Source: Pseudoalteromonas phenolica (GTDB lineage Bacteria; Pseudomonadota; Gammaproteobacteria; Enterobacterales; Alteromonadaceae). From it: DNA of 64,000 nt. Made by a program: the position numbers and the translations under genes. The notes beneath the pieces are model-generated. The model was not told the DNA's origin. It saw only the letters and a list, made by a program, of their open reading frames with translations, and searched no databases. Where the stretch lies: positions 62,001 through 126,000 of the forward strand of contig NZ_PPSW01000011.1 in NCBI RefSeq assembly GCF_005876835.1. The letters are read 5' to 3'. How positions within the stretch are numbered: position 1 is the stretch's first letter; each line of letters begins with the position of its first letter. Shown here in pieces: positions 28,291-38,500 of this stretch.

Positions 28291-29547
28291 ATGTTAGAAC
28301 GTAACATGAACATTGCAGATTTTGATCCTGAATTAGCAAATGCGATTACACTTGAAACGACTCGTCAAGAAGAGCACATCGAGCTTATCGCTTCTGAAAA
28401 CTACTGTAGCCCACGTGTTTTAGAAGCTCAGGGTTCTCAATTAACTAACAAATATGCTGAAGGTTACCCAGGTAAGCGTTACTACGGTGGTTGTGAGCAC
28501 GTTGACGTTGTTGAGCAACTGGCTATTGACCGTGCCAACGAGCTTTTCGGTTCTACATATGCAAACGTACAACCGCACGCTGGTTCACAAGCAAACGCGG
28601 CAGTATTCCAAGCGCTTCTTCAGCCACACGACACTGTATTAGGTATGAGCCTTGCGCACGGTGGTCACTTAACACACGGTTCTCACGTAAACTTCTCTGG
28701 TAAAACGTACAACGCTATCCAGTACGGTCTAAACGAAGAAACGGGTGAGATTGATTACGCACAGGTTGAAGCGTTAGCACTTGAGCACAAGCCAAAAATG
28801 ATCATCGGTGGTTTCTCAGCATACTCAGGTATCGTTGACTGGGCTAAATTCCGTGAAATCGCTGACAAAGTAGGTGCTTACCTATTAGTTGATATGGCAC
28901 ACGTTGCAGGTCTTGTTGCTGCAGGTGTTTACCCAAGCCCTGTACCACATGCACACGTTGTAACGACTACGACGCACAAAACGCTTGCGGGTCCTCGTGG
29001 TGGTCTTATCATCTCAGCTTGTGATGACGAAGACATCTACAAGAAGCTAAACAGCGCAGTATTCCCTGGTGGTCAAGGTGGTCCTCTATGTCACGTTATC
29101 GCTGGTAAAGCGGTTGCTTTCAAAGAAGCACTACAGCCAGAGTTCAAAACTTACCAAGAGCAAGTTGTTAAAAATGCACAGGCAATGGTTGCTGTTCTTC
29201 AAGAGCGTGGCTATAAAGTTGTTTCTGGTAAAACAGACAACCACTTATTCCTACTAGACCTAATCGACAAAGACATCACAGGTAAAGATGCTGATGCGGC
29301 ACTTGGTCGTGCTAACATCACTGTGAACAAGAACTCAGTACCAAACGACCCACGTTCACCGTTTGTAACGTCTGGTCTTCGTATTGGTTCTCCAGCTATC
29401 ACGCGTCGTGGCTTCAAAGAAGCTGAGTCAGCAGAGCTTGCTGGTTGGATCTGTGACGTACTAGACAACATCAACGATGAGTCAGTACAAGCAGAAGTTA
29501 AAGAGAAAGTAAAAGCTATCTGCGCTAAATTACCAGTTTACGCGTAA
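28291..29547 (+). CDS. glyA: serine hydroxymethyltransferase
   Basis: PLP enzyme interconverting serine and glycine and feeding one-carbon units onto tetrahydrofolate. I start it at ATG 28291 (MLERNMN) behind AGGAG; a GTG 18 bases upstream is in frame but lacks support. The PLP lysine is in [14 protein letters not shown] (about 225-238), and the N-terminal [14 protein letters not shown] and [12 protein letters not shown] blocks are intact. 418 residues (E. coli 417). Codon use is that of a very highly expressed gene. Regulation by MetR is suggested by the upstream site. Confidence 0.97.
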   Translation: MLERNMNIADFDPELANAITLETTRQEEHIELIASENYCSPRVLEAQGSQLTNKYAEGYPGKRYYGGCEHVDVVEQLAIDRANELFGSTYANVQPHAGSQANAAVFQALLQPHDTVLGMSLAHGGHLTHGSHVNFSGKTYNAIQYGLNEETGEIDYAQVEALALEHKPKMIIGGFSAYSGIVDWAKFREIADKVGAYLLVDMAHVAGLVAAGVYPSPVPHAHVVTTTTHKTLAGPRGGLIISACDDEDIYKKLNSAVFPGGQGGPLCHVIAGKAVAFKEALQPEFKTYQEQVVKNAQAMVAVLQERGYKVVSGKTDNHLFLLDLIDKDITGKDADAALGRANITVNKNSVPNDPRSPFVTSGLRIGSPAITRRGFKEAESAELAGWICDVLDNINDESVQAEVKEKVKAICAKLPVYA

Positions 29548-29582
29548 TTTCGCTCACAAAATCAAAGAATTTTGTTATGATT

Positions 29583-29606
29583 AAGGCCGCATTTGCGGCC
29601 TTTTTT
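29583..29606 (+). terminator. intrinsic terminator of glyA
   Basis: Arms AAGGCCGC (29583-29590) and GCGGCCTT (29595-29602), loop ATTT, followed by T. Confidence 0.92.
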
Positions 29607-29630
29607 ATATTTTTTCACAAGTGATTATCT

Positions 29631-30080
29631 ATGCATTGTCCATTTTGCACCGCTAAAGAAACAAAAGTCATTGATTCCCGTTTAGTCGGCTCAGGCCATC
29701 AAGTCCGTCGCCGTAGAGAATGTGTGTTATGCCATGAGCGCTTTACGACGTTTGAAGGTGCCGAATTAGTCATGCCGCGGGTAATTAAACAAGATGGTTC
29801 TCGAGAGCCATTCAATGAAGACAAATTATTAAATGGTCTGCACCGCGCGCTAGAAAAACGCCCGGTTAGTACTGAGCAAATTGAAGAAGTCGTGCATCAA
29901 ATTAAATCGCAAATTCGTGCTACGGGTGAGCGTGAAGTGGCAAGCCATATGATTGGTGAGTGCATTATGGAAGCGCTGAAAAAGCTCGATAAAGTGGCCT
30001 ATGTCCGCTTTGCCTCCGTATACCGCTCATTTGAAGATATTAGAGAGTTTGGCGAGGAAATCGCGAGGCTTGGAGATTGA
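29631..30080 (+). CDS. nrdR: transcriptional repressor NrdR
   Basis: Nucleotide-sensing repressor of ribonucleotide reductase genes. The N-terminal zinc ribbon has CPFC (residues 3-6) and CVLC (about 31-34); the ATP-cone follows (about 49-139), beginning [23 protein letters not shown]. Length 149 equals E. coli NrdR. The first gene of the nrdR-rib cluster; its TGA overlaps the ribD ATG (TGATG). Confidence 0.97.
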   Translation: MHCPFCTAKETKVIDSRLVGSGHQVRRRRECVLCHERFTTFEGAELVMPRVIKQDGSREPFNEDKLLNGLHRALEKRPVSTEQIEEVVHQIKSQIRATGEREVASHMIGECIMEALKKLDKVAYVRFASVYRSFEDIREFGEEIARLGD

Positions 30081-31198
30081 TGTTTAGCGAGCAAGATAAA
30101 GAATTTATGCAGCAGGCCATCGCGCTTGCTGCAAAAGGCCGTTTTACCACCTCACCTAACCCAAATGTGGGCTGTGTCATCGTAAAAGACGGCGATATAG
30201 TTGGTCAGGGTTATCACCAAAAGGCGGGTGAAGGTCATGCTGAAGTACACGCATTAAAGATGGCTGGAGACAAGGCAAGAGGCGCAACTGCTTATGTTAC
30301 CTTGGAGCCATGCAGCCATTATGGTAGAACACCGCCTTGTGCAAAAGGTTTAATTGACGCTGGCGTTAGCCGCGTTGTTGCAGCCATGGTCGATCCTAAC
30401 CCAGAAGTCGCAGGTCGAGGCTTACTTATGTTAGAAGAGGCAGGCATTGAAACTGCAGCAGGTTTATTTGAGCAAGCTGCAAGAGCACTGAATCCAGGTT
30501 TTTTAACTCGCATGGAAACGGGCTTGCCTTATATCAGTTGTAAACTGGCAGCGAGTTTAGATGGTAAAACAGCATTAAAAAATGGTGAGAGTAAGTGGAT
30601 CACCTCAAGTGCAGCTCGTCAAGATGTGCAGTTGTTACGTGCTGAGCACTGCGCCGTGTTATCGGGTGCTGATACTGTGCTGGTTGATGATGCTAAATTG
30701 AACGTACGACTTTCGGCAGAGCAGCTTGAGCTTGCGGAAGGGGTGTCGGTTCGCCAGCCTATTCGAGTGATCATCGATTCTCAAAACCGTTTGTATCCAG
30801 ATTTAGCATTATTCTCAATTAATAGTCCTATTATAATTTTAAGAACAAAAGCAGATACAACGCACCAGTGGCCTGAACATGTCACAGAGCTGGTGGTTGA
30901 TTCCATGAATGATAAGGTTGATATCAAAAAAGCGTTAATGCAATTAACTGAGCATGGTATCAACAGTGTATTCGTTGAAGCTGGCGCGACGCTTGCGGGT
31001 AAGTTTCACGAATTAAATCTTATCGATAATTATATTCTTTATTTAGCACCTAAAATCATGGGGCAAGACGCGCGAAGTTTATTTAACGTGCCAGAGTTGA
31101 CGAAGATGACAGATGTAATGAGCCTACAATGGCATGATATTAAGCAAGTTGGCGATGATATTCGTTTGATAGCACGCAAAATAGCGCAAAAAGGTTAA
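30080..31198 (+). CDS. ribD: bifunctional pyrimidine deaminase / reductase of riboflavin synthesis
   Basis: The N-terminal deaminase (about 1-145) has zinc ligands in GHAEVHALKMAG (HAE) and PCSHYGRTPPC (PCxxxGxxPxC). The C-terminal reductase begins YISCKLAASLDGKTAL (about 150) and contains FVEAGATLAGKFHEL. It catalyses steps two and three of riboflavin synthesis. I use ATG 30080, overlapping nrdR; an upstream TTG (30077) is in frame. 372 residues (E. coli 367). ribE follows after 5 bases. Confidence 0.95.
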   Translation: MFSEQDKEFMQQAIALAAKGRFTTSPNPNVGCVIVKDGDIVGQGYHQKAGEGHAEVHALKMAGDKARGATAYVTLEPCSHYGRTPPCAKGLIDAGVSRVVAAMVDPNPEVAGRGLLMLEEAGIETAAGLFEQAARALNPGFLTRMETGLPYISCKLAASLDGKTALKNGESKWITSSAARQDVQLLRAEHCAVLSGADTVLVDDAKLNVRLSAEQLELAEGVSVRQPIRVIIDSQNRLYPDLALFSINSPIIILRTKADTTHQWPEHVTELVVDSMNDKVDIKKALMQLTEHGINSVFVEAGATLAGKFHELNLIDNYILYLAPKIMGQDARSLFNVPELTKMTDVMSLQWHDIKQVGDDIRLIARKIAQKG

Positions 31199-31203
31199 GT
31201 TTT

Positions 31204-31860
31204 ATGTTTACAGGTATCATTGAAGCAACCGGTAAGTTGACTGAGTTGACACAAAATCAAGGCGACCTAACGGTTCGTGTAAGTAGTCCAAATTTAGACA
31301 TGGGCGATGTACAGTTAGGCGATAGCATTGCTACAAATGGCGTGTGTTTAACGGTTGTTGAAAAATTTTCTGATGGTTTTCGTGCTGATGTTTCAAATGA
31401 GACCTTGAAATTGACGCAATTTGCTCAATATAAGCTAGGGCAAACAGTTAATTTAGAAAAAGCATTACAACCTATCTCGCGTTTAGGTGGTCATTTAGTC
31501 TCAGGTCACATTGACGGCATTGCGACAGTCGTGGCGATTTCACCTAATGCCCGCGCAACCGAATATTGGTTAGAAGCGCCCAGTGAGCTGATGAAATATA
31601 TTCCATATAAGGGCTCAGTAGCCATCGATGGTATCAGCTTAACTGTAAATGAAATTAAAGACTGTCAGTTTAAGCTGACAATTGTGCCGCATACAGCACA
31701 AGAGACAACCATTGCTGAATTTAAAGTGGGCAGTAAAATTAACTTAGAAGTGGATCAAATTGCACGTTATTTGGAACGCTTAGTACTTGGAGCTCAAGAG
31801 CCTGCACAAAGCTCTACTCTCACAATGAACTTATTGGCAAACGCAGGCTTTATTAAGTAG
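31204..31860 (+). CDS. ribE: riboflavin synthase alpha subunit
   Basis: Dismutates two 6,7-dimethyl-8-ribityllumazine molecules to riboflavin. Two tandem lumazine-binding repeats (about 1-95 and 96-200) give internal homology: MFTGIIEATGKL and GHIDGIATVVAI starts, and NGVCLTVVEKF versus DGISLTVNEIKD. Length 218 (E. coli 213). In the rib cluster it lies 5 bases after ribD and 23 before ribBX. Also called ribC in E. coli. Confidence 0.96.
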   Translation: MFTGIIEATGKLTELTQNQGDLTVRVSSPNLDMGDVQLGDSIATNGVCLTVVEKFSDGFRADVSNETLKLTQFAQYKLGQTVNLEKALQPISRLGGHLVSGHIDGIATVVAISPNARATEYWLEAPSELMKYIPYKGSVAIDGISLTVNEIKDCQFKLTIVPHTAQETTIAEFKVGSKINLEVDQIARYLERLVLGAQEPAQSSTLTMNLLANAGFIK

Positions 31861-31883
31861 CGAATTAATTAAACAGGTAAATT

Positions 31884-32996
31884 ATGAACTTGAACAGCGC
31901 ACAAGAGATCATCGAAGACATTAAAGCCGGTAAAATGGTTATCTTGATGGATGATGAAGACCGAGAAAATGAAGGTGACTTAATCATCGCAGCCGAGCAT
32001 ATTTCAGCGGACGCCATAAATTTCATGGCAACCCACGGCCGTGGTTTAATTTGTTTAACTATGACTCAAGAGCGTTGTCAGCAAATTGATTTACCATTAA
32101 TGGTGAGAAATAACGGCGCGCAATTCTCAACTAACTTCACAATGTCTATCGAGGCGGCAAAAGGCGTCACTACTGGTATTTCTGCCGCTGATCGCGCTCG
32201 TACAGTACAGGCAGCTGTTGCTAAAGGTGCAGTGCCAACAGACATCGTGCAGCCAGGTCATATCTTCCCAATTATGGCACAACCTGGTGGGGTATTAACG
32301 CGTGCTGGGCATACAGAAGCAGGCTGTGACTTAGCGCGTCTGGCAGGTTTAGAGCCGTCTTCGGTGATTGTGGAGATCTTAAACCCTGACGGCACTATGG
32401 CGCGTCGTCCTCAGTTAGAAGTATTCGCTAAAGAGCATGGTTTAAAAATTGGTACTATCGCCGATTTAATTGAATACCGTAACTTAAACGAGACAACTAT
32501 CGAAAAAGTTGCACAGTGTAAATTGCCAACTGAATATGGTGAATTCGATTTAGTTACTTATAAAGACACGATTGATAACCAGCTTCATTATGCTTTACTC
32601 AAAGGTGAAGTTTCAGAAAGTGATGCAACGCTAGTACGTGTTCACTTACAGAGCACCTTCAATGATGTATTGCTATCTGACAGAGGCGCTGATCGAAGCT
32701 GGAGCTTACATGGTGCGATGAAGCACATCAGCGAAAATAACGGTGTGCTGGTTATTTTAGGTAAACAGGAACAAACTGAAGACATCGAGCACATGGTAAA
32801 AGCATTTGCTGCGCAAGACGCGGGCGAAACTGTGAATCAGCGCAAGTTCCAAGGTACGTCTCGTACCGTTGGTGTTGGCTCGCAGATCTTAGCTGATTTA
32901 GGCATTCAAAAAATGCGCCTAATGAGTATGCCGAAAAAATATCATGCACTTTCAGGTTTCCACCTAGAAGTCGTTGAATACGTAGAGCCTAAATAA
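31884..32996 (+). CDS. ribBX: 3,4-dihydroxy-2-butanone-4-phosphate synthase with inactive RibA-like domain (RibBX)
   Basis: The N-terminal ~205 residues are a complete Rib[20 protein letters not shown] (about 20-38, acidic metal site) and [49 protein letters not shown]. The C-terminal ~165 residues align in position with GTP cyclohydrolase II (RibA), but the zinc motif of RibA (Cys-x10-Cys-x-Cys in ECLTGDxxxSxRCDCG) is replaced by [20 protein letters not shown] with no cysteine, and the RQEGRGIGL motif is absent ([10 protein letters not shown] instead). This is the RibBX pattern known from Proteobacteria such as Shewanella, so the C-terminal half should not be credited with GTP cyclohydrolase activity; a separate ribA is expected elsewhere. 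370 residues. Confidence 0.9.
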   Translation: MNLNSAQEIIEDIKAGKMVILMDDEDRENEGDLIIAAEHISADAINFMATHGRGLICLTMTQERCQQIDLPLMVRNNGAQFSTNFTMSIEAAKGVTTGISAADRARTVQAAVAKGAVPTDIVQPGHIFPIMAQPGGVLTRAGHTEAGCDLARLAGLEPSSVIVEILNPDGTMARRPQLEVFAKEHGLKIGTIADLIEYRNLNETTIEKVAQCKLPTEYGEFDLVTYKDTIDNQLHYALLKGEVSESDATLVRVHLQSTFNDVLLSDRGADRSWSLHGAMKHISENNGVLVILGKQEQTEDIEHMVKAFAAQDAGETVNQRKFQGTSRTVGVGSQILADLGIQKMRLMSMPKKYHALSGFHLEVVEYVEPK

Positions 32997-33005
32997 TTGA
33001 ATGAA

Positions 33006-33034
33006 AAAGCCCGTTGATGACAGCGGGTTTTGTT
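33006..33034 (+). terminator. intrinsic terminator after ribBX
   Basis: Arms AAAGCCCGTTG (33006-33016) and CAGCGGGTTTT (33021-33031) with loop ATGA; two pairs are G-U. It splits the rib cluster between ribBX and ribH. Confidence 0.75.
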
Positions 33035-33036
33035 AT

Positions 33037-33064
33037 TTGGGGTTAACCAAAACTGTGCTATTAT
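33037..33064 (+). promoter_or_regulatory. candidate ribH promoter
   Basis: TTGGGG (33037-33042) and TATTAT (33059-33064), 16 bases apart, directly behind the ribBX terminator. No FMN riboswitch consensus is visible in this gap. Confidence 0.45.
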
Positions 33065-33149
33065 GCGCGCCAATTTGGCAATTGCTTATTGCGTACTCGG
33101 CGCACTTTGATTGCAAAGTACGAAACATTAAGAAGATTAGGACCATCTA

Positions 33150-33614
33150 ATGAAGATTATTGAAGGTAACAAATACGCTCCTGGCAAAAAATTTGCTATT
33201 GTTATTTCACGTTTTAATGATTTTATCGGTAGCAGCTTACTTGAAGGTGCTGTTGACGAGCTAAAGCGTGTTGGTGGTGTTAAAGAAGAAGACATCACTG
33301 TGGTATATGTACCAGGTGCGGTTGAGTTACCATTAGCAGCTAAGCGATTAGCGATGAAAAAAGAGCACGATGCAATCATTGCATTAGGCGTTATCATCCG
33401 TGGTGGTACACCACATTTCGACCTAGTTGCTAACGAGTCAAATAAAGGACTTGCAAGCGTTTCATTAGACTATGATATTCCGGTAGCATTTGGTGTATTA
33501 ACCACGGAAAGCATTGAGCAAGCCATTGAACGTGCGGGCACTAAAATGGGCAACAAAGGCGGCGAAGCTGCCCTTGGTGCACTAGAAATGGTGAACGTGC
33601 TAGAGCAAATTTAA
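33150..33614 (+). CDS. ribH: 6,7-dimethyl-8-ribityllumazine synthase
   Basis: Penultimate riboflavin enzyme, which assembles into icosahedral or pentameric shells. Signatures: [12 protein letters not shown] (about 14-25), [17 protein letters not shown], and [26 protein letters not shown] with the catalytic His of the TPHFD loop (about residue 88). Length 154 (E. coli 156). Starts a new transcription unit, ribH-nusB, 11 bases apart; AAGATTAGGA gives the ribosome site. Confidence 0.96.
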   Translation: MKIIEGNKYAPGKKFAIVISRFNDFIGSSLLEGAVDELKRVGGVKEEDITVVYVPGAVELPLAAKRLAMKKEHDAIIALGVIIRGGTPHFDLVANESNKGLASVSLDYDIPVAFGVLTTESIEQAIERAGTKMGNKGGEAALGALEMVNVLEQI

Positions 33615-33625
33615 GAGGATCCTCA

Positions 33626-34036
33626 GTGAAACCAGCAGCAAGACGTAAAGCACGTATATTAGCGCTTCAAGCCGTATACTCTTGGCAATTAAGTGGCAAC
33701 CCGATTGCCGATATTGAGCAACAAATGTTGATCGAGAATGATGTATCTAAAGTAGACGTAGAATACTTCAAAGATCTTGCTCGCGGTGTTGCAGTAAACG
33801 TAAAACAATTAGATGAGCTTGTTAAGCCGCATCTTTCTCGCCCGTTTGAAGACTTAGATGAAGTTGAGCGCGCAGTATTACGTTTAAGTGCATACGAACT
33901 TAAGTTCCGTGAAGATGTACCTTACAAAGTAGCAATCAATGAAGGCATTGAGCTTGCGAAAATCTTTGGTGCAGAAGATAGCCATAAGTTTGTGAACGGT
34001 GTTTTAGACAAAGCAGTTAAAGCAGTTCGCAAATAA
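33626..34036 (+). CDS. nusB: transcription antitermination factor NusB
   Basis: All-helical 136-residue RNA-binding protein that, with NusE/S10, binds boxA in rRNA leaders to prevent premature termination. Typical start [23 protein letters not shown] and end [27 protein letters not shown]. The start codon used is GTG (33626) after AGGATCC. Terminator follows within 20 bases. Confidence 0.96.
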   Translation: MKPAARRKARILALQAVYSWQLSGNPIADIEQQMLIENDVSKVDVEYFKDLARGVAVNVKQLDELVKPHLSRPFEDLDEVERAVLRLSAYELKFREDVPYKVAINEGIELAKIFGAEDSHKFVNGVLDKAVKAVRK

Positions 34037-34053
34037 AGGCAAACAATTTGGAG

Positions 34054-34076
34054 AGCCGGCTTAGGCCGGCTTTTTT
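34054..34076 (+). terminator. intrinsic terminator abutting thiL start
   Basis: Arms AGCCGGC (34054-34060) and GCCGGCT (34065-34071), loop TTAG, six T to 34076. It ends four bases before the thiL ATG. Confidence 0.88.
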
Positions 34077-34080
34077 ATGT

Positions 34081-35043
34081 ATGAAGGAATTTGAGTTAAT
34101 CAATCGATTTTTCACCGGCCGTGGCATTACTCGACGTGATGTAGATTTGGGCATAGGTGATGATTGTGCCCTAGTTACTATCCCTGAAGGCTGCCAATTA
34201 GCGGTCACCACAGATACGCTGGTTGAAGGCGTTCATTTCTTTTCTGATATTTCTCCCAAAGCCTTAGGGCACCGAATTTTAGCGGTAAACTTAAGTGATT
34301 TGGCTGCAATGGGTGCAGAACCAGCCTGGATATCCATTGGCTTGACGCTACCTAATGTTGATGAAACTTGGTTGGAACAGTTTACTGAAGGTATGCACGA
34401 TATTGCTGAGTACTATAACGTGCAACTGATCGGTGGTGACACCACACAAGGCCCATTAACGATTACCGTGTGTGCTAAAGGTATCGTGCCAAAAGGCAAA
34501 GCATTGACTCGAAGTGGCGCTAAAGTGGGGGATTGGTTATATGTGACTGGCGACCTTGGAGATGCCGCTTTGGCAATTGAGGCACGTAAACAAGGCTGGG
34601 ATCTCAGTGATGAAGACCGCAGTTATGCCCAGAAAAAGTTTGATTATCCAGCCCCCCAAGTTGCAGCAGGCCAGGTTTTACGTGGTTTAGCGAATTCAGC
34701 CATTGATATTTCTGACGGTTTACTTGCTGATTTGAATCATATCCTGACGCACTCAGGTGTTGGTGCGATAATCCACGCAGATAAAGTACCACTTTCAAAT
34801 GCGCTTAAAAACTTGCCAGATGAAGAAGTACGTTTAATGCTAGCAATGGCCTATGGCGATGATTATCAGCTGTTGTTTACTGTGCCTGATAGTAATAGAG
34901 TAGCAGTAGAAAAGCGCTTGGCAGAATATGGGGTGACACCTACCTGTATCGGGCAAATTAACGCAAATGCTGGCGATGTATCGCTACTTTATAAAGATAA
35001 ACCTTGGCCATTTCCCGCAACTGGCTTTGAACATTTTAGTTAG
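34081..35043 (+). CDS. thiL: thiamine-monophosphate kinase
   Basis: Phosphorylates thiamine monophosphate to the active diphosphate, ATP-dependent (PurM-like fold). I start at ATG 34081 (MKEFELINRFF) because E. coli ThiL begins similarly; a TTG at 34048 would read through the terminator hairpin. Motifs: GIGDDCALVTIP (about 22-33), TTDTLVEGVHFF, VNLSDLAAMGAEPAW and GGDTTQGPLTI, all acidic metal/phosphate sites. 320 residues. No ribosome-binding site is clear, because the sequence upstream is the T tract of the preceding terminator. Stop followed by pgpA after 8 bases. Confidence 0.93.
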   Translation: MKEFELINRFFTGRGITRRDVDLGIGDDCALVTIPEGCQLAVTTDTLVEGVHFFSDISPKALGHRILAVNLSDLAAMGAEPAWISIGLTLPNVDETWLEQFTEGMHDIAEYYNVQLIGGDTTQGPLTITVCAKGIVPKGKALTRSGAKVGDWLYVTGDLGDAALAIEARKQGWDLSDEDRSYAQKKFDYPAPQVAAGQVLRGLANSAIDISDGLLADLNHILTHSGVGAIIHADKVPLSNALKNLPDEEVRLMLAMAYGDDYQLLFTVPDSNRVAVEKRLAEYGVTPTCIGQINANAGDVSLLYKDKPWPFPATGFEHFS

Positions 35044-35051
35044 GAGTCAGT

Positions 35052-35537
35052 TTGGCTAAGCAGTACAAATTTGATATTCGTAAGCCTCACCAATTCTTTG
35101 GTTTGGGTTTTGGTTTAGGACTTGCCCCATTTGCCCCGGGTACATTTGGCACTTTAGGCGCTTTACCGCTTATTTTCATTACAGCTAGTTATCCATTATG
35201 GCTGCAATGTGTTTTTGCAGTTGTGATCAGTGTATTTGGTATTTGGGTGTGTGGACAAACGGCTAAAGATGTTCAAGTTCATGATCATCCAGCAATTGTT
35301 TGGGATGAAGTAGCTGGCTTTTACATTACCATGATAGGCGCAGCGTTATCTTGGAAAGCACTTCTAGTTGGCTTTTTATTATTCCGATTTTTCGATATTG
35401 CCAAACCAGGTCCAATCAGAATGTTAGACAAAAAGCTGCATGGTGGCTTTGGGATCATGGCGGATGACATTTTAGCGGGTATTTTTTCGTTGATTTGTGT
35501 ACAGGCTTTGTTTAAAACTGGTTTCTTAGTAGCTTAA
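35052..35537 (+). CDS. pgpA: phosphatidylglycerophosphatase A
   Basis: Integral membrane phosphatase making phosphatidylglycerol from phosphatidylglycerophosphate. 161 residues with about four hydrophobic segments; the FGLGLAPFAPGTFGTLGALPL (about 16-36) and HDHPAIVWDEVAGFYI (about 76-91) blocks are diagnostic. The start is TTG (35052), preceded by TAGGAG; no ATG is close. Coupled to thiL (8-base gap), as in Enterobacteria. Confidence 0.9.
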   Translation: MAKQYKFDIRKPHQFFGLGFGLGLAPFAPGTFGTLGALPLIFITASYPLWLQCVFAVVISVFGIWVCGQTAKDVQVHDHPAIVWDEVAGFYITMIGAALSWKALLVGFLLFRFFDIAKPGPIRMLDKKLHGGFGIMADDILAGIFSLICVQALFKTGFLVA

Positions 35538-35558
35538 TCAATAAAAGATTGTGAGTGT

Positions 35559-38500
35559 ATGATCAAAAAAACCTTGCTAGTGTCTTGGCTGTTTATACTG
35601 ATGAGTTTTTCAGTATCGGCTGCCATCAATGACTATATTGTGAAGCAATGGAATGTACAAAATGGCTTACCCTCACAATCAATTAAAAGTTTGGTGCAAG
35701 ACCAACAGGGCTATGTATGGCTCGGCACTCAATTTGGCCTCAGTCGGTTTGATGGCTATCAATTTCGAAATTTTACAACACAAAACACGCAATTCTTACA
35801 AACCAATGCCATTCATAAGTTACTGTTAGATAGGCATGGTAAGTTATGGATAGGCACTAAGCGCGGTCTTCATCGCTTAAACCCCCACACGCTTGATGTT
35901 CAGTCCTTTAATATAAAAGGACCTATCCTAGATATTGTTGAAGACAAGCAAGGTGATATCTGGGTTGCGGGTAATGGCTTATTTTACATCGGCAACGACC
36001 AACAAGCACAGCGTGCATTTGATTCCGCAGAAGACAATAAAAAGTTTCCTGTTAACCGCATTAACCAAATTGTAGGCAGTGTGTCTAAAATCGCTCAAGG
36101 CACCGATGGTTTATGGTTGGTAAATGAGCGTAATCTTTTAAAAATTACCAAATCAGCGACTAATCGTAGGGACGTATTTCGTCTAGAGCTTGGTTTTAGG
36201 TTAGCGCTACCAGAGCAATTAGCACAAACTATCGTGCATGATTTGGCATGGATTGAAGGGCGCTTGTATCTGGCCTCTGAACTCGGTGCTTACTTCTTAG
36301 ATATAGACCAAGTGCTGAGACGTTATACCGAACTTGGTAATGGTGCTGTATATAAATTTATGTACGACTCAGATACAGGGTTATGGGCATCTACTTCAAC
36401 TCGTTTGATGTTCAGAGAGGGGATCTCTGATTGGCGTTATGTCGAACCAATTCATGCGGATCAGTCGATTTGGTTTTCAGACATGTTTAAAGACGCAGAA
36501 GGAAACATTTGGTTTGCCAGTCTGAACGAAGGGCTTTGGTTTGCGCATACAGGTAATATTGCGCGACACATGATTGATGGTAACAGTCAGCAAGGTATAA
36601 CGGCAACGACCAAAGATAACCAAGGTCGAACTTGGATGGCATCAAGAAGTGGTGTCGGTTACTTGAATAATGATGAATCATTGCAAGTAGTTATTACCCC
36701 TGAAGAATTAAAAAACAGCACAGTATACGAGCTTGAATTTAGTGGCAATAGCTTGTTCATAGGAACTGAGCGAGGTGCCATGATTTATGAGCAAGGGGTA
36801 CTACAGCTATTACCGTTTCGAGAGTTGCGACAAACGCCAGTCTTAGCCATAACACCGTCGCAGCGTGGCGGAATGTGGATAGGTACGGGTAGTGGTATGT
36901 ACCGTCTTGAGTACTCGGGTTTAACACCGTTTGCTTACAATGCATTTTTAGGTAGTCAGTTTGTCACTTATATCAATGATCAGCCCAATGTGGGGTTCAT
37001 AGGCACCAACAAAGGGGCCTATCAGTTTAATCAAAAAGGCATTGAAAAACTCGGGGGGCAAACGTCTCTAGAGTCCGCTTATGTTACCAGTATTTTATAC
37101 ATTCAAGGTGTGGCGACTTTAGTTGGCTCTTGGAATGATGGGTTATTTTATCGAACAGCAAAGGGCGATTGGTATCAGCTTGATGCCTCAAATGGCTTAC
37201 CTCATGGTTCAATTTCCTCGCTCTATTATGATCAGCAACAGGCGCTTATTTGGGTCAGTACTCGAAAAGGTGTTTACCGCTTACCTGCGGCGCAATTTAC
37301 ACATCCAATAAACAATCTAAAAGTTGAGCAGGTTATTAGTCAATTTGACCGCCAACTCGATGGCAAAGTCGGTCGTTGCTGTTCTGGTTTCGGTGGTGAT
37401 GCAGTTTTAGAAAAGCAAGGTGCTATTTGGTATCCAAGCTCTCAAGGGGCAGTTGAAATTCCCAAAAATGTTGAACTATTTGGCTCTAAAGACTTATCAC
37501 CAAAACTGGAAGAGGTGATCACGCAAGAGCGAGCGATAGTCGCAAGTAAATTTGCAGAGCTACTTAAACTTGATACCAGTGAACGAGATATCACGATTAA
37601 CTACACCGCCATAGACTTTTATGCGCCAGCGAGTATCGAGTTTAGATATCGTTTAACTGGCAAAGAAAACACTGAATGGCGAGAAGTATTTAACCGTCGA
37701 GAAGCGATATATACGAACTTAGAGCCGGGTGTATATAACTTTGAATTACAAGTTAAGCGTAAAGGTGAAGGCTGGCAACAAGCTCGAAGCATTACACAGC
37801 GCATTGAGATCCCTAGACGTTTTGATGAAACGGTGTACTTTAGACTGTTAATTACGCTAGGGTTTGTTCTACTTTTTTATGTATTCTTTTGGATTTTTAG
37901 AGCTCAAGAGCGACGTAAGCAGCAAGCGCTTGAATCTTTAGTGGCAGAGCGCACCATGGCACTGCGTCAAGCGAACGACAAGCTCAACCAAGTGAATACT
38001 CAGATGAAACTAGTTAGCCATACAGATGAGCTCACAGGCCTCAAAAGCCGTCGTTTCTTATTCGACCAACTCCCTAAAGATGTCGAACACTACCAGCGTA
38101 ACTCAAAGTCATTACAGCAACAGAATAAGCGCCTGGTATTGCTTATAATCAATGTCGATAATTTTAGTAAAGTGAATGATGCCTATGGTCCGATTGGCGG
38201 TGATAGTTGTTTACAGCAACTTGCTACTTTATTGAACACCAGAACGCAAGGCTCAGATTATGTGGCTCGTTGGAGTGGTGATGAGTTCTTATTGTTGCTT
38301 CGCGACTTTAAGCGTGACGCAATTGAAACTTATATAAAAGAACTTTGCCGTGCAATTGCTGAATGTGACTTTCAATTGCCCAATGGTAAGGCGATTAATA
38401 TGACAGTGTCTATGGGCTGGTCATTTTACCCACTGCCTCTGCTAGGTGGGCAAGTGATAAGTTGGGAGGCCTCTGTGAATTTGGCGGATGTCGCACTTCA

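Noticed and set aside
32997..33149. FMN riboswitch before ribH
   Set aside because: The conserved RFN core sequences are not present; only a terminator, a promoter candidate and a short ACTTTG/CAAAGT hairpin are visible.
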